A DNA stretch of 64,000 nucleotides from Pseudacidovorax sp. RU35E (GTDB lineage: Bacteria > Pseudomonadota > Gammaproteobacteria > Burkholderiales > Burkholderiaceae_C): the NCBI RefSeq assembly GCF_900156165.1, contig NZ_FTMY01000005.1:248001-312000 (forward strand). The letters run 5' to 3'. Under the pieces are notes generated by a model. That model worked only from the letters and a program-made list of their open reading frames with translations, made no database searches and had not been told where the DNA came from. Shown one piece after another: positions 52,252 through 62,553 of this stretch; the stretch's first letter is position 1, and each line of letters begins with the position of its first letter. The position numbers and the translations under genes are program-made.

Positions 52252-53309
52252 CACCAGTCTCCCGAGGCGCCACCACCACCGAAATCGCCGCCACCGCCCG
52301 AGCTGAAGCCTCCCCCGCCGCCAAAGCCACCGCCGCTTCCGCCGCCGCTCCAGCCACCCATGCCCGCGCCGCCAGCCCAGCCGCCGGTATGGCCGAAGCC
52401 GCCCGGACGCATGCTGCCGCCGCCCAGCCGCAGGCCGGTGAAGAAGGTGAACAGCAATGCCGCGACCGCGGCCAGTGCTGCGACGACCAGGCTGGTGGTG
52501 ACGATGAACACCGCCACGCCCGCCAAGCCACCGGTGGCCAACGGCCCCAGCTTGTTGCCGAGCAGGCCGCGCAGCACCGGGCCACCGACCAGCACGCCGA
52601 AGAACAGGAAGACGGCCAGGTCTTCCCAATCCACGTCGAGCAGGCCGTCCTTCTGGTGTCGGCCCTGGGGCGTCGGCACGGGCAGGGCCTCGCCGTCGAT
52701 GCGGGCGATCAGCGCATCGGCCGCCGCGTCCAGGCCGCCGGCGAAGTCGCCGCTGCGGAAGGCCGGCTTCATCTGCTGATCGACGATGCGGGCCGCGGCC
52801 AGGTCGGGCACGGCGCCTTCCAGTGTCTTGGCCACCTCGATGCGCATGCGGCGCTCGTCCTTGGCGACGATCACCAGCACGCCGTCGCCTACCTCGCGGC
52901 GGCCGATCTTCCAGCTGTTGGCCACGCGGTTGGCAAACGCCGCGATGTCCTCGGGTGCCGTGGCCGGCACCATGAGCACCACGATCTGCGAGCCCTTGCG
53001 CTGCTCGAACTGTGCGAGCTTGGCGTCCAGCGACTGCACCTCTGCGGCGCCGAGCGTGCCCGTCTCGTCGATCACGCGCGCCGTGAGCGCGGGCACCGGC
53101 AGCAGGCCCTGCGCCCAGACGGCCGCCATGAAGGCCATGTTCAGGCACAGCGCAGCCAGTGCGGCCACGAGGACACGCCAGACCGCTGCGCCCCGGAGGG
53201 ACGCACGGTATGCGGGGAACACCGCGGAACCGGCCTTGGCCTGCCCTGAGCCCGTCGAAGGGCCGGGCCTCGGGTGTTGTCCCCTCGAAGGTGTTTGGTT
53301 TAGCGACAC
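52251..53309 (-). CDS. TPM domain-containing membrane protein (YgcG family)
   Basis: A 352-residue protein: N-terminal export signal (LVAALAALCLNMAFMAAVWAQG), TPM domain from about residue 75 (ARVIDETGTLGAAEVQSLDAKLAQFEQ and GDGVLVIVAKDERRMRIEV), two membrane segments (residues about 235-295), and a Gly-rich tail (GGGGGFSSGGGG). It fits YgcG in order. The first 47 residues are uncertain: residues 12-27 are coded by a REP-like element (53242-53262), and a GTG at 53168 would start just before the signal peptide. It sits between lemA and the other TPM gene, the standard trio. Confidence 0.84.
   Translation of the reverse strand: MSLNQTPSRGQHPRPGPSTGSGQAKAGSAVFPAYRASLRGAAVWRVLVAALAALCLNMAFMAAVWAQGLLPVPALTARVIDETGTLGAAEVQSLDAKLAQFEQRKGSQIVVLMVPATAPEDIAAFANRVANSWKIGRREVGDGVLVIVAKDERRMRIEVAKTLEGAVPDLAAARIVDQQMKPAFRSGDFAGGLDAAADALIARIDGEALPVPTPQGRHQKDGLLDVDWEDLAVFLFFGVLVGGPVLRGLLGNKLGPLATGGLAGVAVFIVTTSLVVAALAAVAALLFTFFTGLRLGGGSMRPGGFGHTGGWAGGAGMGGWSGGGSGGGFGGGGGFSSGGGGDFGGGGASGDW
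53242..53262. repeat. REP-like element in the 5' end of the YgcG-like gene
   Basis: TGCCCTGAGCCCGTCGAAGG plus G shares the core CCTGAGCC..GTCGAAG with the other REP-like elements. Its position lies inside the longest reading of the YgcG-like gene. Confidence 0.65.
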
Positions 53310-53334
53310 AAAGTGCGCGAAGGTTGGGGTGAGC

Positions 53335-53928
53335 CTATTTCTTGTTGAAGTCCACCACAGGCGGCTTGGAAATCTCGGCCTCGTTCTGCACGCTGAAGTT
53401 GGGCTTGGGCGCGTAGCTGAAGACCTTGGCCGTCAGGTTGGTGGGAAAGCTGCGTGCCAGCACGTTGTAGTCCTCCACCGTCTGGATGTAGCGGTTGCGG
53501 GCCACGGTGATGCGGTTCTCGGTGCCTTCGAGCGTCACGCGCAGGTCGCGAAAGCCCTGGTTGGCCTGCAGCTGCGGGTAGCGCTCGGCCACCACCATCA
53601 GCCGCGACAGGGCGCTGGAGAGCTCGCCCTGCGCCTGCTGGAACTTGTTGAAGGCCTCGGGGTTGTTCAGCGTCTCGGGCGTGACCTGGATCGAGGTGGC
53701 CTTGGCCCGGGCCTCGACCACGCGCGTGAGCGTCTCCTGCTCGAAATTGGCCTCGCCCTTGACCGAGGCCACGATGTTGGGCACCAGGTCGGCGCGGCGC
53801 TGGTACTGGTTGAGCACCTCGCTCCAGGCGGCCTTGCTGGCCTCGTCCAGGCGCTGGAAGTCGTTGTAGCCGCAGCCCGAGAGCAGGGTCGTGGCGGCAA
53901 GAAGCAGGGCGCAAAGCCAACGGGTCAT
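53335..53928 (-). CDS. lemA: LemA family lipoprotein
   Basis: A 197-residue LemA: lipobox LLSGCG near residue 18, then the helical NDFQRLDEASKAAWSEVLNQYQRRADLVPNIV core and ENRITVARNRYIQTVEDYN, as in the family. It would be anchored to the membrane. An almost perfect AAGGAGGT site lies 6 bases before the ATG, so it should be well translated. Function unclear; regularly found next to TPM-domain (YgcG) genes, as here. Confidence 0.92.
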   Translation of the reverse strand: MTRWLCALLLAATTLLSGCGYNDFQRLDEASKAAWSEVLNQYQRRADLVPNIVASVKGEANFEQETLTRVVEARAKATSIQVTPETLNNPEAFNKFQQAQGELSSALSRLMVVAERYPQLQANQGFRDLRVTLEGTENRITVARNRYIQTVEDYNVLARSFPTNLTAKVFSYAPKPNFSVQNEAEISKPPVVDFNKK

Positions 53929-54031
53929 CGAACCTCCTTGAAAAGCATGAGCGGCGGTGCGGCCGGGCAGACGGCAAGGAAGGCGCCGTGCGCCGCGCAC
54001 CCCGGTGGAGCGGCGACAGTAGCATAGGCCG

Positions 54032-54835
54032 ATGGCCCTCGACCCCCTCCAAGCCCTGCAGGCCGCCAGTCGGCCGATGGCGCGTCCGCCTGCCCTCCAG
54101 AGCCTGCTGATCGCCGGTGCTACCGGCCTGCTGGGGGCGGAACTGGTCCATCGCCTGGGCGGCGGGGGCGGCTACGCCCGCGTCGGCGTGCTGGCCGGCC
54201 AGCCCTTGCGCGAGGGGCTGCGCGGCATCCAGCCGGTGGTGGTACCGGGCGACCGGCCGCCTGCCGAATGGCCGCGCGTGCCGGTGGACATCGGCATCGT
54301 CGCCTTCGACCCGCCGCGGCTGCACCATGGCCGCGAGCGGGCGCTGTGGGCGGCCGACCCCGCACAGCTGCTGGCCATCGCCACCTGGCTGCGCGCCTGC
54401 GGTGCGCACACGCTGGCCGTGGTGCAGCCGCACGACGCGGGCCGGCTGCCCGACGCGCTCAAGCGTGGCCTGGCCAACCTGGACGAGCACGCGCTGGCCG
54501 GGCTCGGCTTCGAGCGCCTGCTGCTGTTTCGCGCCGCGCGCAAGCCGGCGGACTTGGTGCGCGGCCTGCTCCCCGGCCTGGCGCACTGGATGCTGTCGAG
54601 CCTGCGCTTCATGGTGCCCGCCACCGACCGGCCGGTCCGCGCCATCAAGGTGGCCGAGTTGCTGGACGAGGCGCTGCGCATCGCGCCGCCCGGCGTGCAT
54701 GTGGCCGCGCCGGAGGTGGTGTGGGCCGCCTCGCAGCAGGACGCGCGCACCGTCGCCGCACGCTGGCTTCTGGGCGAGGCGCCCGATGGCAGCGAGGCAC
54801 CGCGGCCCGCACCCGGCGCCTGGAAGGCGCCCTAG
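54032..54835 (+). CDS. NAD(P)-binding Rossmann-fold protein, unknown function
   Basis: A 267-residue protein with one clear motif, LLIAGATGLLGAELVHRLGG (about residues 25-44), a dinucleotide-binding loop of the extended SDR type. The remaining part (LRGLLPGLAHWMLSSLRFMVPATDRPVRAIKVAELLDEAL, in part) resembles the C-terminal region of NAD(P)H-binding Tip30-like proteins. No obvious catalytic Tyr-Lys pair. TAGCAT lies 6 bases before the ATG. It stands alone, divergent from lemA. Confidence 0.7.
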   Translation: MALDPLQALQAASRPMARPPALQSLLIAGATGLLGAELVHRLGGGGGYARVGVLAGQPLREGLRGIQPVVVPGDRPPAEWPRVPVDIGIVAFDPPRLHHGRERALWAADPAQLLAIATWLRACGAHTLAVVQPHDAGRLPDALKRGLANLDEHALAGLGFERLLLFRAARKPADLVRGLLPGLAHWMLSSLRFMVPATDRPVRAIKVAELLDEALRIAPPGVHVAAPEVVWAASQQDARTVAARWLLGEAPDGSEAPRPAPGAWKAP

Positions 54836-54861
54836 TCAGGCGGGGCTGCCCGACAAGCGCC

Positions 54862-55674
54862 TCAGCCGAAGCGCAGCGTGCGCAGCCCCACGCTGCGGTC
54901 GATCCACACCACCGCCGCCAGCGTCAGCACGATGCTCACCGTGGACACGGCCGCGGCGGTCGGGTCGAAGTCCCAGCGCAGGTAGTCGAAGAGCTGCAGC
55001 GGCAGCGTGGTCATGCCCACGCCCTTGAGCAGCAGCGACATGTTGAACAGGTCGAAGGAGATCACGAAGGCGAACAGCGCGCCGGTGATCAGCCCCGGCT
55101 TGATGAGCGGCAGCGTCACGCGCGCGAAGGCCCGCGCGGGCGAGGCGCCCAGGCTGCGTGCCGCCTGCTCCAGCGAGGCGTCCTGGTTGTAGAGCGCCGA
55201 GGCCACGTTGGTGAAGACGTAGGGCAGCGTCACCAGCACGTGGCCCACCACCAGGCCGAACACGGTGCGTGTGCCGATGCCCGTCGCGTACAGGAAGAAC
55301 AGCAGCGCGATGGCGGTGAGGATTTCCGGCAGCATCAGCGGCATCATGAGCAGCAGGCGCAGCGCCTCGCGGGTGCGCGTGGCATGGCGCACCACGTACA
55401 GCGCAGCGCCAGTGCCGATCAGCGTGGCGCCCACGGTGGCCGCCGCGGCCAGCGCCAGCGAGGTGCCCATGGCCCGCATGAAGCCCTCGTTGGCAAAGAG
55501 CGCGCCGAACCAGCGCAGCGACAGGCCCTGCGGCGGAAAGGTGAGGAACTCGCCCGCGTTGAGCGACATGAGCACGATCACCACGATCGGCAGCAGCAGG
55601 AAGGCATACACCGCGCCGATGAAGACGCGCAGCAGCGTGTCCATCGCGCGGTCGGCCACCATCGATCCGTTCAT
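54862..55674 (-). CDS. ABC transporter permease, PotC-like
   Basis: A 270-residue inner-membrane protein with about six membrane segments. FLLLPIVVIVLMSLNAGEFL opens it, and the EAA loop appears as LEQAARSLGASPARAFARVTLPL (residues about 180-202). The family moves polyamines, opines or thiamine-type compounds. Overlaps the preceding permease gene (ATGA at 55671-55674). Last gene of a nine-gene minus-strand run. Works with the PotB-like protein. Confidence 0.88.
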   Translation of the reverse strand: MNGSMVADRAMDTLLRVFIGAVYAFLLLPIVVIVLMSLNAGEFLTFPPQGLSLRWFGALFANEGFMRAMGTSLALAAAATVGATLIGTGAALYVVRHATRTREALRLLLMMPLMLPEILTAIALLFFLYATGIGTRTVFGLVVGHVLVTLPYVFTNVASALYNQDASLEQAARSLGASPARAFARVTLPLIKPGLITGALFAFVISFDLFNMSLLLKGVGMTTLPLQLFDYLRWDFDPTAAAVSTVSIVLTLAAVVWIDRSVGLRTLRFG

Positions 55675-56572
55675 GCCAGTCCCCTCGAAAGCCGGCGTGT
55701 CAGCCGCGCATAGGCGGCCACGGCGAGCATGCCGCAGGCCGTGAGCACCAGCGCCTGTGCGGCACCCGCCGGCCACTGGAAGTTGTCGATCAGGCTCTGC
55801 ACCACCAGGACCGACACCGTCTTCACCTGCGCCCCGCCTAGCATCACCGGCGTGACATAGGCGCTGAGCGTGAGCACGAAGACCAGCACCGTGCCGGCCT
55901 GGATGCCGGGCCACGACAGCGGCAGCGACACGCGCAGGAAGGCCCGCAGCCGCGAGGCACCCAGCGAGCGCGCCGCGGCCTCCAGGCTCGGGTCGATGCC
56001 CTGGATCACGCCCACCAGCGGCAGGATCATGAAGGGCAGGAACACATGCACCAGCGCGATGGTCACGCCCAGGCGGTTGTTCATCAGTTGCAGGCCGGTG
56101 TCGATCCAGCCCAGGTCGATCAGCGCGCGGTTGATCACGCCGTTGCCCGACAGCAGGATCAGCCAGCCGAAGCTGCGCACCACCACGCCCACCAGCAGCG
56201 GCGAGAGCACCAGCACATACAGCAGCCCCGCCCAGCGCGAGCGGCTGCGCGCCAGGTGGAAGGCCACCGGATAGCCCAGCAGCAGGCAGATGGGCGTTAC
56301 CGTCAGGCCCAGCAGCAGCGTGTCGCCCAGCACGCCTAGCAGGTAGCCGTCGGTCAATGCGCGCGTGTAGTTGCCCAGCGTGAAGCCCGCGCCATAGGGC
56401 GCCCCGACGGCCGGCGGGCGCAGGCTCATCAGCACGATGTTCAGGTAGGGCAGCAGCAGGAAGACGCCCAGCAGCACCAGTGCCGGGGCGATCAGCCAGA
56501 TGGCGCGGCTGCGCGGCGCGGACGCCGCCGTCGTGGCGGGCAGCGCGGTGGGCGCGGCGAGCGTGGAGGCGT

Positions 56573-56576
<4 letters not shown>
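55671..56576 (-). CDS. ABC transporter permease, PotB-like
   Basis: A 301-residue inner-membrane protein: LIAPALVLLGVFLLLPYLNIV is the first segment, and the EAA loop LEAAARSLGASRLRAFLRVSLPLSWPG lies near residues 205-230 (in part). Start at 56576 (MNASTLAAP) overlaps the ATPase stop (ATGA). It pairs with the PotC-like permease. Substrate not certain: spermidine, putrescine or opine-type importers share this layout. Confidence 0.88.
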
Positions 56577-57696
<1,120 letters not shown>

Positions 57697-57700
<4 letters not shown>

Positions 57701-58743
57701 TTGATCTCCCGGTTCCAGCGGTCGGTGATGGCCGGCAGCTGCGGGTTCACCTTGGCCCAGTCGAACTGCACGATGGAAGACATGGCCTTGCCGCTGATCG
57801 GCACGTCCGCTGCCAGGGCCGGCTCCAGCTTCACCTGCGTGTTGGTGGGCGAGGTGAAGAACTCCTTGGCCATCGACTCCTGCACCTCGGGCCGCAGGAT
57901 GAAGTTGAGGTACTGGTAGGCCGCTTCCTTGTCGGGGGCGTGCTTGAGGATGTTGAAGGACTGCTCGAAGGCCACCACGCCTTCGCTGGGCACCACCATC
58001 TCGACCGGCACGCCCTTCTTCTTGAGCGCCACGATCTCGGGGAAGTCGATCACCGCCACGGTGACGTCACCGCGCGTGAGCATGGTCGACAGCGTGCCGC
58101 TCCAGTCGGCCTGCTGGAAGGGCAGCAGCTTCTTGATCTCGACGAAGGCGCGGTCGATGGCGTCCTGCGAGCCGCCGTAGATCTTGGCGGTCATCAGCAG
58201 GAAGAGCATGGCCGCCGTGTTGCCGATCTGGTAGAGGCCGATCTTGCCCTTGAACTCGGGGTTGCTCCAGAGATCGGCCCAGGACTTGGGCGGCGTCTTG
58301 ACCAAGTCCTTGCGGTAGCCGATGCCGATGGTCGAGACGATGCCGCGCACGCCGTTGTCGCCGGGGTTGCGCAGGTTGGGGTAGACGTGGGCCAGGTTGG
58401 GCACCTTGGCCGGCGGGATGGGCTCGAAGTAGCCTTCGGCCCGCACCACGCTGGCGATGTTCTCGTTGACCATCAGCACGCTGTAGGGCGGTTTCTCGAT
58501 GCCGGCCGCGCGCAGGTTGGCGATGAAGTTCTTGCCCAGGCCCACGTCCAACGTGGGCTTGACGCCGCTGATCTTCTCGAAGGCGGGCATCAGGTCGGTG
58601 CGCCAGAACTTCTCCCAGCGCCCGCCATAGGTGTTGATCACCAGAGGCGCGGCCGCCAGCGAAGGCAGCGCGGGCAGGCCGAGGGCGGCGGCGGTGCCGA
58701 GGCCACGGGCCAGCAGGTCGCGGCGGTTGAGCGGAAAGGTCAT
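57697..58743 (-). CDS. ABC transporter extracellular substrate-binding protein, PotD-like
   Basis: A 348-residue exported protein: the N-terminus NRRDLLARGLGTAAALGLPALPSLAA has a twin-Arg start (possible Tat signal). APLVINTYGGRWEKFWRTDLMPAFEKISG begins a PotD/SBP_bac type fold, and LNFILRPEVQESMAKE closes it. It binds a small solute in the periplasm. Next to an oxygenase and an amidohydrolase, so the solute may be a nitrogen compound. Lies upstream of the ATPase gene (GTGA overlap). Confidence 0.88.
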
Positions 58744-58783
58744 GGCAGCACTCCGGAATGGTGAGGAACAAGGGGGCGCGGCA

Positions 58784-59773
58784 TCAGGCCGCGGGCGCGG
58801 TGGCCGCGTCGGCGGGCTTGCGGTAGTCGTAGTTGCGGTTGAGCCGCTCGAGCAGGTAGTCGCCGTAGCGCACTGGTGGGTGCTGCGGCGGATGGTCCGC
58901 GTCGGTGCAGGTGGGCAGGCATTCGACGAGCGTGTCCATCGACGGATCGAGGAAGTAGGGCAGCGAGTAGCGGTCGCCGCCCGAGCGGTTGATGACGCGG
59001 TGCGGGGTGGAGACCAGGCGCCCGTTGGTCCAGCGCGCCAGCATGTCGCCCACGTTGAGCACGTAGGTGTCGGGGATGGGCGGGGCCTCGATCCAGTCGC
59101 CGCCGCGCGGGCGCACCTGCAGGCCGCCTGAATCGTCCTGGGCCAGCAGCGTGATGATTCCGTAGTCGGTGTGCGGCGCGGAGCCGATCTGCTCGTCCTC
59201 GGCCGGCGGCTGCGGCGGATAGTGCAGGGCGCGCAGGAAGGTGGTGGGATGGTCGAAGTGGTGGTCCAGCGCCGTGGCCGGCAGGCCCAGCGCCAGCGCG
59301 ATGAGGCGCACGATGTGGCGGCCCAGCGCATCGACCTCGCGCACGTAGGCCAGCATGGCGGGCTTGAAGCCGGGCAGCCAGTCCGGCCACTGGTTGGGCC
59401 CCTGCATGGGCAGGCCGGCGAGCAGGCCGGGGTCGTCGGGCGGCAGCTCGTGCATCAGCATCAGCGACTCGCTCATGTTGGGCCGCGTCACCTTCGCCAC
59501 ACTGGAGGTGACGATGGTGGAGCTGGCCATGCCCATGTAGCCGCGGTGGAAGGCATTGATGGCCAGCGACTGCTTCTGCGCCAGCGTCGAGGCATGGAAG
59601 TCGCGCGACGCGGCGAAGGCGGCCTTGCGCGTGGCGGGCGCCACGGTGTGACCGGCGATGTAGGCGAAGCCGATCTGGCTCAGGGCCTCGAACAGTTCGC
59701 GCGCGCTCTGCTGCGCGGCGGGTGCCGTGGCGTCGAGGCTGCCCTGCAGGTCGACGATGGGAATGTGCTTCAT
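58784..59773 (-). CDS. 2-oxoglutarate/Fe(II)-dependent oxygenase, isopenicillin-N-synthase-like
   Basis: A 329-residue non-haem iron oxygenase. MKHIPIVDLQ and the DIOX_N region open it; the iron ligands lie in SAPHTDYGIITLL (His201, Asp203) and STPHRVIN (His258), and the Arg of RYSLPYF serves the 2-oxoglutarate side. Such enzymes hydroxylate or cyclise small molecules. It overlaps the preceding gene by four bases and precedes the ABC binding protein. The substrate is probably what one of the flanking transporters imports. Confidence 0.88.
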   Translation of the reverse strand: MKHIPIVDLQGSLDATAPAAQQSARELFEALSQIGFAYIAGHTVAPATRKAAFAASRDFHASTLAQKQSLAINAFHRGYMGMASSTIVTSSVAKVTRPNMSESLMLMHELPPDDPGLLAGLPMQGPNQWPDWLPGFKPAMLAYVREVDALGRHIVRLIALALGLPATALDHHFDHPTTFLRALHYPPQPPAEDEQIGSAPHTDYGIITLLAQDDSGGLQVRPRGGDWIEAPPIPDTYVLNVGDMLARWTNGRLVSTPHRVINRSGGDRYSLPYFLDPSMDTLVECLPTCTDADHPPQHPPVRYGDYLLERLNRNYDYRKPADAATAPAA

Positions 59774-60477
59774 GACAGGGTCTTGTTCGAAGGGTTGAGG
59801 GCGTGCTGGCGCCACACAGCCAGCAGCTCGGCCGAATCCATCACCAGCCCCAGGTGCAGCGACACCATGGCCAGCGCGGCCTGCTCCAGCGGTTCGTCGG
59901 TGCCGCGCACCAGGTCGCGCAGCACGACCACGCGGTAGTTGCGGTTGTTGGCGTCGAAGGCGGTGTTGAGCACGCAGCAGTCGGTGAAGCCGCCGTCCAG
60001 CACCACGGTGTCGATGCGCTGGTTGCGCAGCAGGAAGTCCAGGTCGGTGGGGTAGAAGGCCGACAGGCGCCGCTTGTTCTCCACCTTCAGGTCGCCGGGC
60101 TCGACGCGCGTGACCCACTCGGTCCAGGGCGAGCCTTCGATGGCATGCGCATCGGCGTTGGGGATGGGCCCGACGTGCAGGGGGAAGGTGCGCCGCCATG
60201 CGGCCGGGATGCCGCCGATGTCGTCGGCACCGCCCTCGCGCAGCACCGACTTGACGTGCACGATGCGCCCGCCCAGCGCACGCACTTCGTCGTGGAAGGC
60301 GTCGATGGGCGCCACCACGTCGCGCGCCCGCGGGGCCGGGCAGGGGCAGTCGGGCGAATCGTCCAGGTGGCCGCGGTGCATGTCGATGGAGACGATGGCG
60401 GTGCGGGGCAGGTCCAGGTAGTCGGCGAACTGGCCCGGGTCCAGATCGCGCGGCTGGTTGTAGACATAGGCGCGCAT
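59770..60477 (-). CDS. Isochorismatase-family cysteine hydrolase
   Basis: A 235-residue hydrolase. The triad reads Asp32 (VSIDMHRGH), Lys135 (VENKRRLSAFY) and Cys168 (GGFTDCCVLNTA), the pattern of amidases such as nicotinamidase, N-carbamoylsarcosine hydrolase and RutB. It has an unusual CPCP insert after the first motif (Cys44, Cys46). Likely cleaves a C-N bond of a carbamoyl or amide compound. Overlaps the oxygenase and permease genes (ATGA; TGATG). It may act on the product of the oxygenase. Confidence 0.87.
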   Translation of the reverse strand: MRAYVYNQPRDLDPGQFADYLDLPRTAIVSIDMHRGHLDDSPDCPCPAPRARDVVAPIDAFHDEVRALGGRIVHVKSVLREGGADDIGGIPAAWRRTFPLHVGPIPNADAHAIEGSPWTEWVTRVEPGDLKVENKRRLSAFYPTDLDFLLRNQRIDTVVLDGGFTDCCVLNTAFDANNRNYRVVVLRDLVRGTDEPLEQAALAMVSLHLGLVMDSAELLAVWRQHALNPSNKTLS

Positions 60478-61421
60478 CAGCGTCGCTCCTCTCGCAGATA
60501 GGGTTGGCCCAGGGCGCCGGGCTCGTCGTGCACGGCCTGGCCGCCGCGGCGTGCCAGGGCCACCCACACCATCACGCCCAGCGTGACGACGTAGGGCGTC
60601 ATCAGCACGAAGTACTGCGGCAGCTGCACGCCGGCGGCGGCCAACTGCGGAATCAGCGCCTCGATGCAGCCGAAGAGCAGCGCACCCACCAGCGCCCGCC
60701 AGGGCGACCAGCGCGCGAAGATCACCAGCGCCACCGCGATCCAGCCGCGCCCGCCCGTCATGCCCGCGATCCACAGCTTGGTGCCCACCACCGAGATGTA
60801 GGCCCCCGCCAGGCCCACCAGCGCCGAGCCCGCCACCACCGCGCCGAAGCGCCACAGCGGCACCGAGATGCCGGCTGCATCGGCCGCCTGCGGGTTCTCG
60901 CCCACCGCACGCAGGCGCAGGCCTGGCGTGCCGCGGTTGAGCCAGTGCACCGCGGCCCAGAACAGCAGCGGCACCAGATAGACGATCAGGTTCTGGTTGA
61001 AGAGGCGGCCTACCAGCGGCAGATCGGACAGCAGCGGGATCGGCAGTGCGCCGAAGCTGCTCACCGGCTTGTTGGTCCAGTCGAACACCGTGCCCAGCAG
61101 GCTGGTCAGGCCCTGGCAGAAGAAGACCAGCGCCAGCCCGGCGATCACCTGCTGGATGCGCAGCACGATCACCATGAAGGCGAAGAGCAGCGACACCAAC
61201 GCTGCCGCCAGCATGGCCAGCGGCAGCGCGATGGCCGCATCGTGGAAGGCCAGCATGGCGCCGATGCCGGCCAGGGCGCCCACCAGCATCAGACCCTCGG
61301 CACCCAGCGACAACACGCCCGCGCGCTCGCTGAGGATCAGCCCCAGCGCGGCCAGCGCATAGGGCACCGCGAAGTCGGGCGCATTGCCCAGCCAGTTGGT
61401 GGCGATGGAAAGCAGGTCCAT
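60477..61421 (-). CDS. BMP/nucleoside-type ABC transporter permease (NupQ/YufQ-like)
   Basis: A 314-residue inner-membrane protein with about ten hydrophobic segments. ALAALGLILSERAGVLSLGAEGLMLVGAL is the hallmark start, and GENPQAADAAGISV the conserved loop of the BPD_transp_2 branch. The start at 61421 (MDLLSIATNW) follows GGGAGG. Pairs with the next gene upstream. Related systems import nucleosides or other nitrogen heterocycles. Confidence 0.9.
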   Translation of the reverse strand: MDLLSIATNWLGNAPDFAVPYALAALGLILSERAGVLSLGAEGLMLVGALAGIGAMLAFHDAAIALPLAMLAAALVSLLFAFMVIVLRIQQVIAGLALVFFCQGLTSLLGTVFDWTNKPVSSFGALPIPLLSDLPLVGRLFNQNLIVYLVPLLFWAAVHWLNRGTPGLRLRAVGENPQAADAAGISVPLWRFGAVVAGSALVGLAGAYISVVGTKLWIAGMTGGRGWIAVALVIFARWSPWRALVGALLFGCIEALIPQLAAAGVQLPQYFVLMTPYVVTLGVMVWVALARRGGQAVHDEPGALGQPYLREERR

Positions 61422-61422
61422 G

Positions 61423-62553
61423 TCAGCCTCCCTGTCCACGGGCCACACGCCGCAGGCGATGGCGGATGAAGAAGTCCGACGAGGCGACGCAGATGACCAG
61501 GATGGCCTGGATCAGCTGCACCATCGCGAAGGGGATCTGGTAGAAGACCTGCAGGTTGCGACCCGCCACGAAGAGCATGGCGATCAGCACCGCCACCACG
61601 CTGGCGGCCAGCGGGTTGTTGCGCGCCAGGAAGGCGATCAGGATGCCCGAGAAGCCATAGCCTACGTAGAAGGCCTGCGTGAGCCGCCCTTCCTGCCCCG
61701 TCACGACGACGAAGCCGGCCAGCCCCGCCAACGCCCCCGACAGCAGCACCGCCGTGAGCACCATGCGCCCCACCGGCACGCCCAGGGCGCGGGCCACGCG
61801 CGGGTTGGCATCGACGAAGCGCAGGTACAGGCCCGCGCGGCTCAGGCCCGTGAACCAGGTGGCCAGCAGCGCCGCCAGCACGGCCAGGCCGATGGCCGCG
61901 GTGCTCACGTTGCCGAACCATTCGGGCAGCCGCTCGAAGGCGCGGAACTGCGGCGAGTAGGGAAAGGAATCCTTCGGGTCCTTCCAGGCGCCGTAGACCA
62001 GGTGCAGCAGGAAGTTGCCCGCCACGTAGTTGAGCATCAGCGAGGCGATGATCTCGTTCACGGCCAGGCGCAGCTTGAGCAGCGCCGGCGCCAGCGCCCA
62101 GAGCATGCCCATCGTCATGGCCACCGCGCCCATCAGCGGCAGCCGCAGTGCGGCCGGGCCGATGTCGAACATCGACACCGCCGTCGCGCCGATGGCGCCG
62201 AAGATCATCTGGCCTTCCAGCCCCAGGTTCCAGAAGCGGGCGCGGAAGGCGATGGCGGCGCCGATGCCCACCAGGATCATGGGCGCGGCCTGGAAGAGCA
62301 CCGCCAGCAGGCTCTGCTGGTCCACCAGCGTCTGCATGATGAACTCGTTGAGCAGCTCGTTGGCGGGCACGCCCGCGGCCACCAGGATCGCGGCCGAGAG
62401 CGCCAGCCCGACCCCCACCGCCAGCGCGAGGATCAGCGCCTGCCGGGGCAGGCCCATCTGCTGGCGCAGCTCCAGTGTGTAGCGGCGCGCGAAGAGCGGC
62501 ACGTGCTTCGCGCGTGCTTCCTGGGCGGCAGCGTCGAGCGCGGTATCAGTCAT
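61423..62553 (-). CDS. BMP/nucleoside-type ABC transporter permease (NupP/YufP-like)
   Basis: A 376-residue inner-membrane protein. ILVGIGAAIAFRARFWNLGLEGQMIFGAIGAT is the family hallmark (in part), and VNEIIASLMLNYVAG and DANPRVARALGV are conserved. It forms the transport pore with the neighbour permease, whose start lies one base past its stop. Overlaps the ATPase stop by 8 bases. Confidence 0.91.
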   Translation of the reverse strand: MTDTALDAAAQEARAKHVPLFARRYTLELRQQMGLPRQALILALAVGVGLALSAAILVAAGVPANELLNEFIMQTLVDQQSLLAVLFQAAPMILVGIGAAIAFRARFWNLGLEGQMIFGAIGATAVSMFDIGPAALRLPLMGAVAMTMGMLWALAPALLKLRLAVNEIIASLMLNYVAGNFLLHLVYGAWKDPKDSFPYSPQFRAFERLPEWFGNVSTAAIGLAVLAALLATWFTGLSRAGLYLRFVDANPRVARALGVPVGRMVLTAVLLSGALAGLAGFVVVTGQEGRLTQAFYVGYGFSGILIAFLARNNPLAASVVAVLIAMLFVAGRNLQVFYQIPFAMVQLIQAILVICVASSDFFIRHRLRRVARGQGG

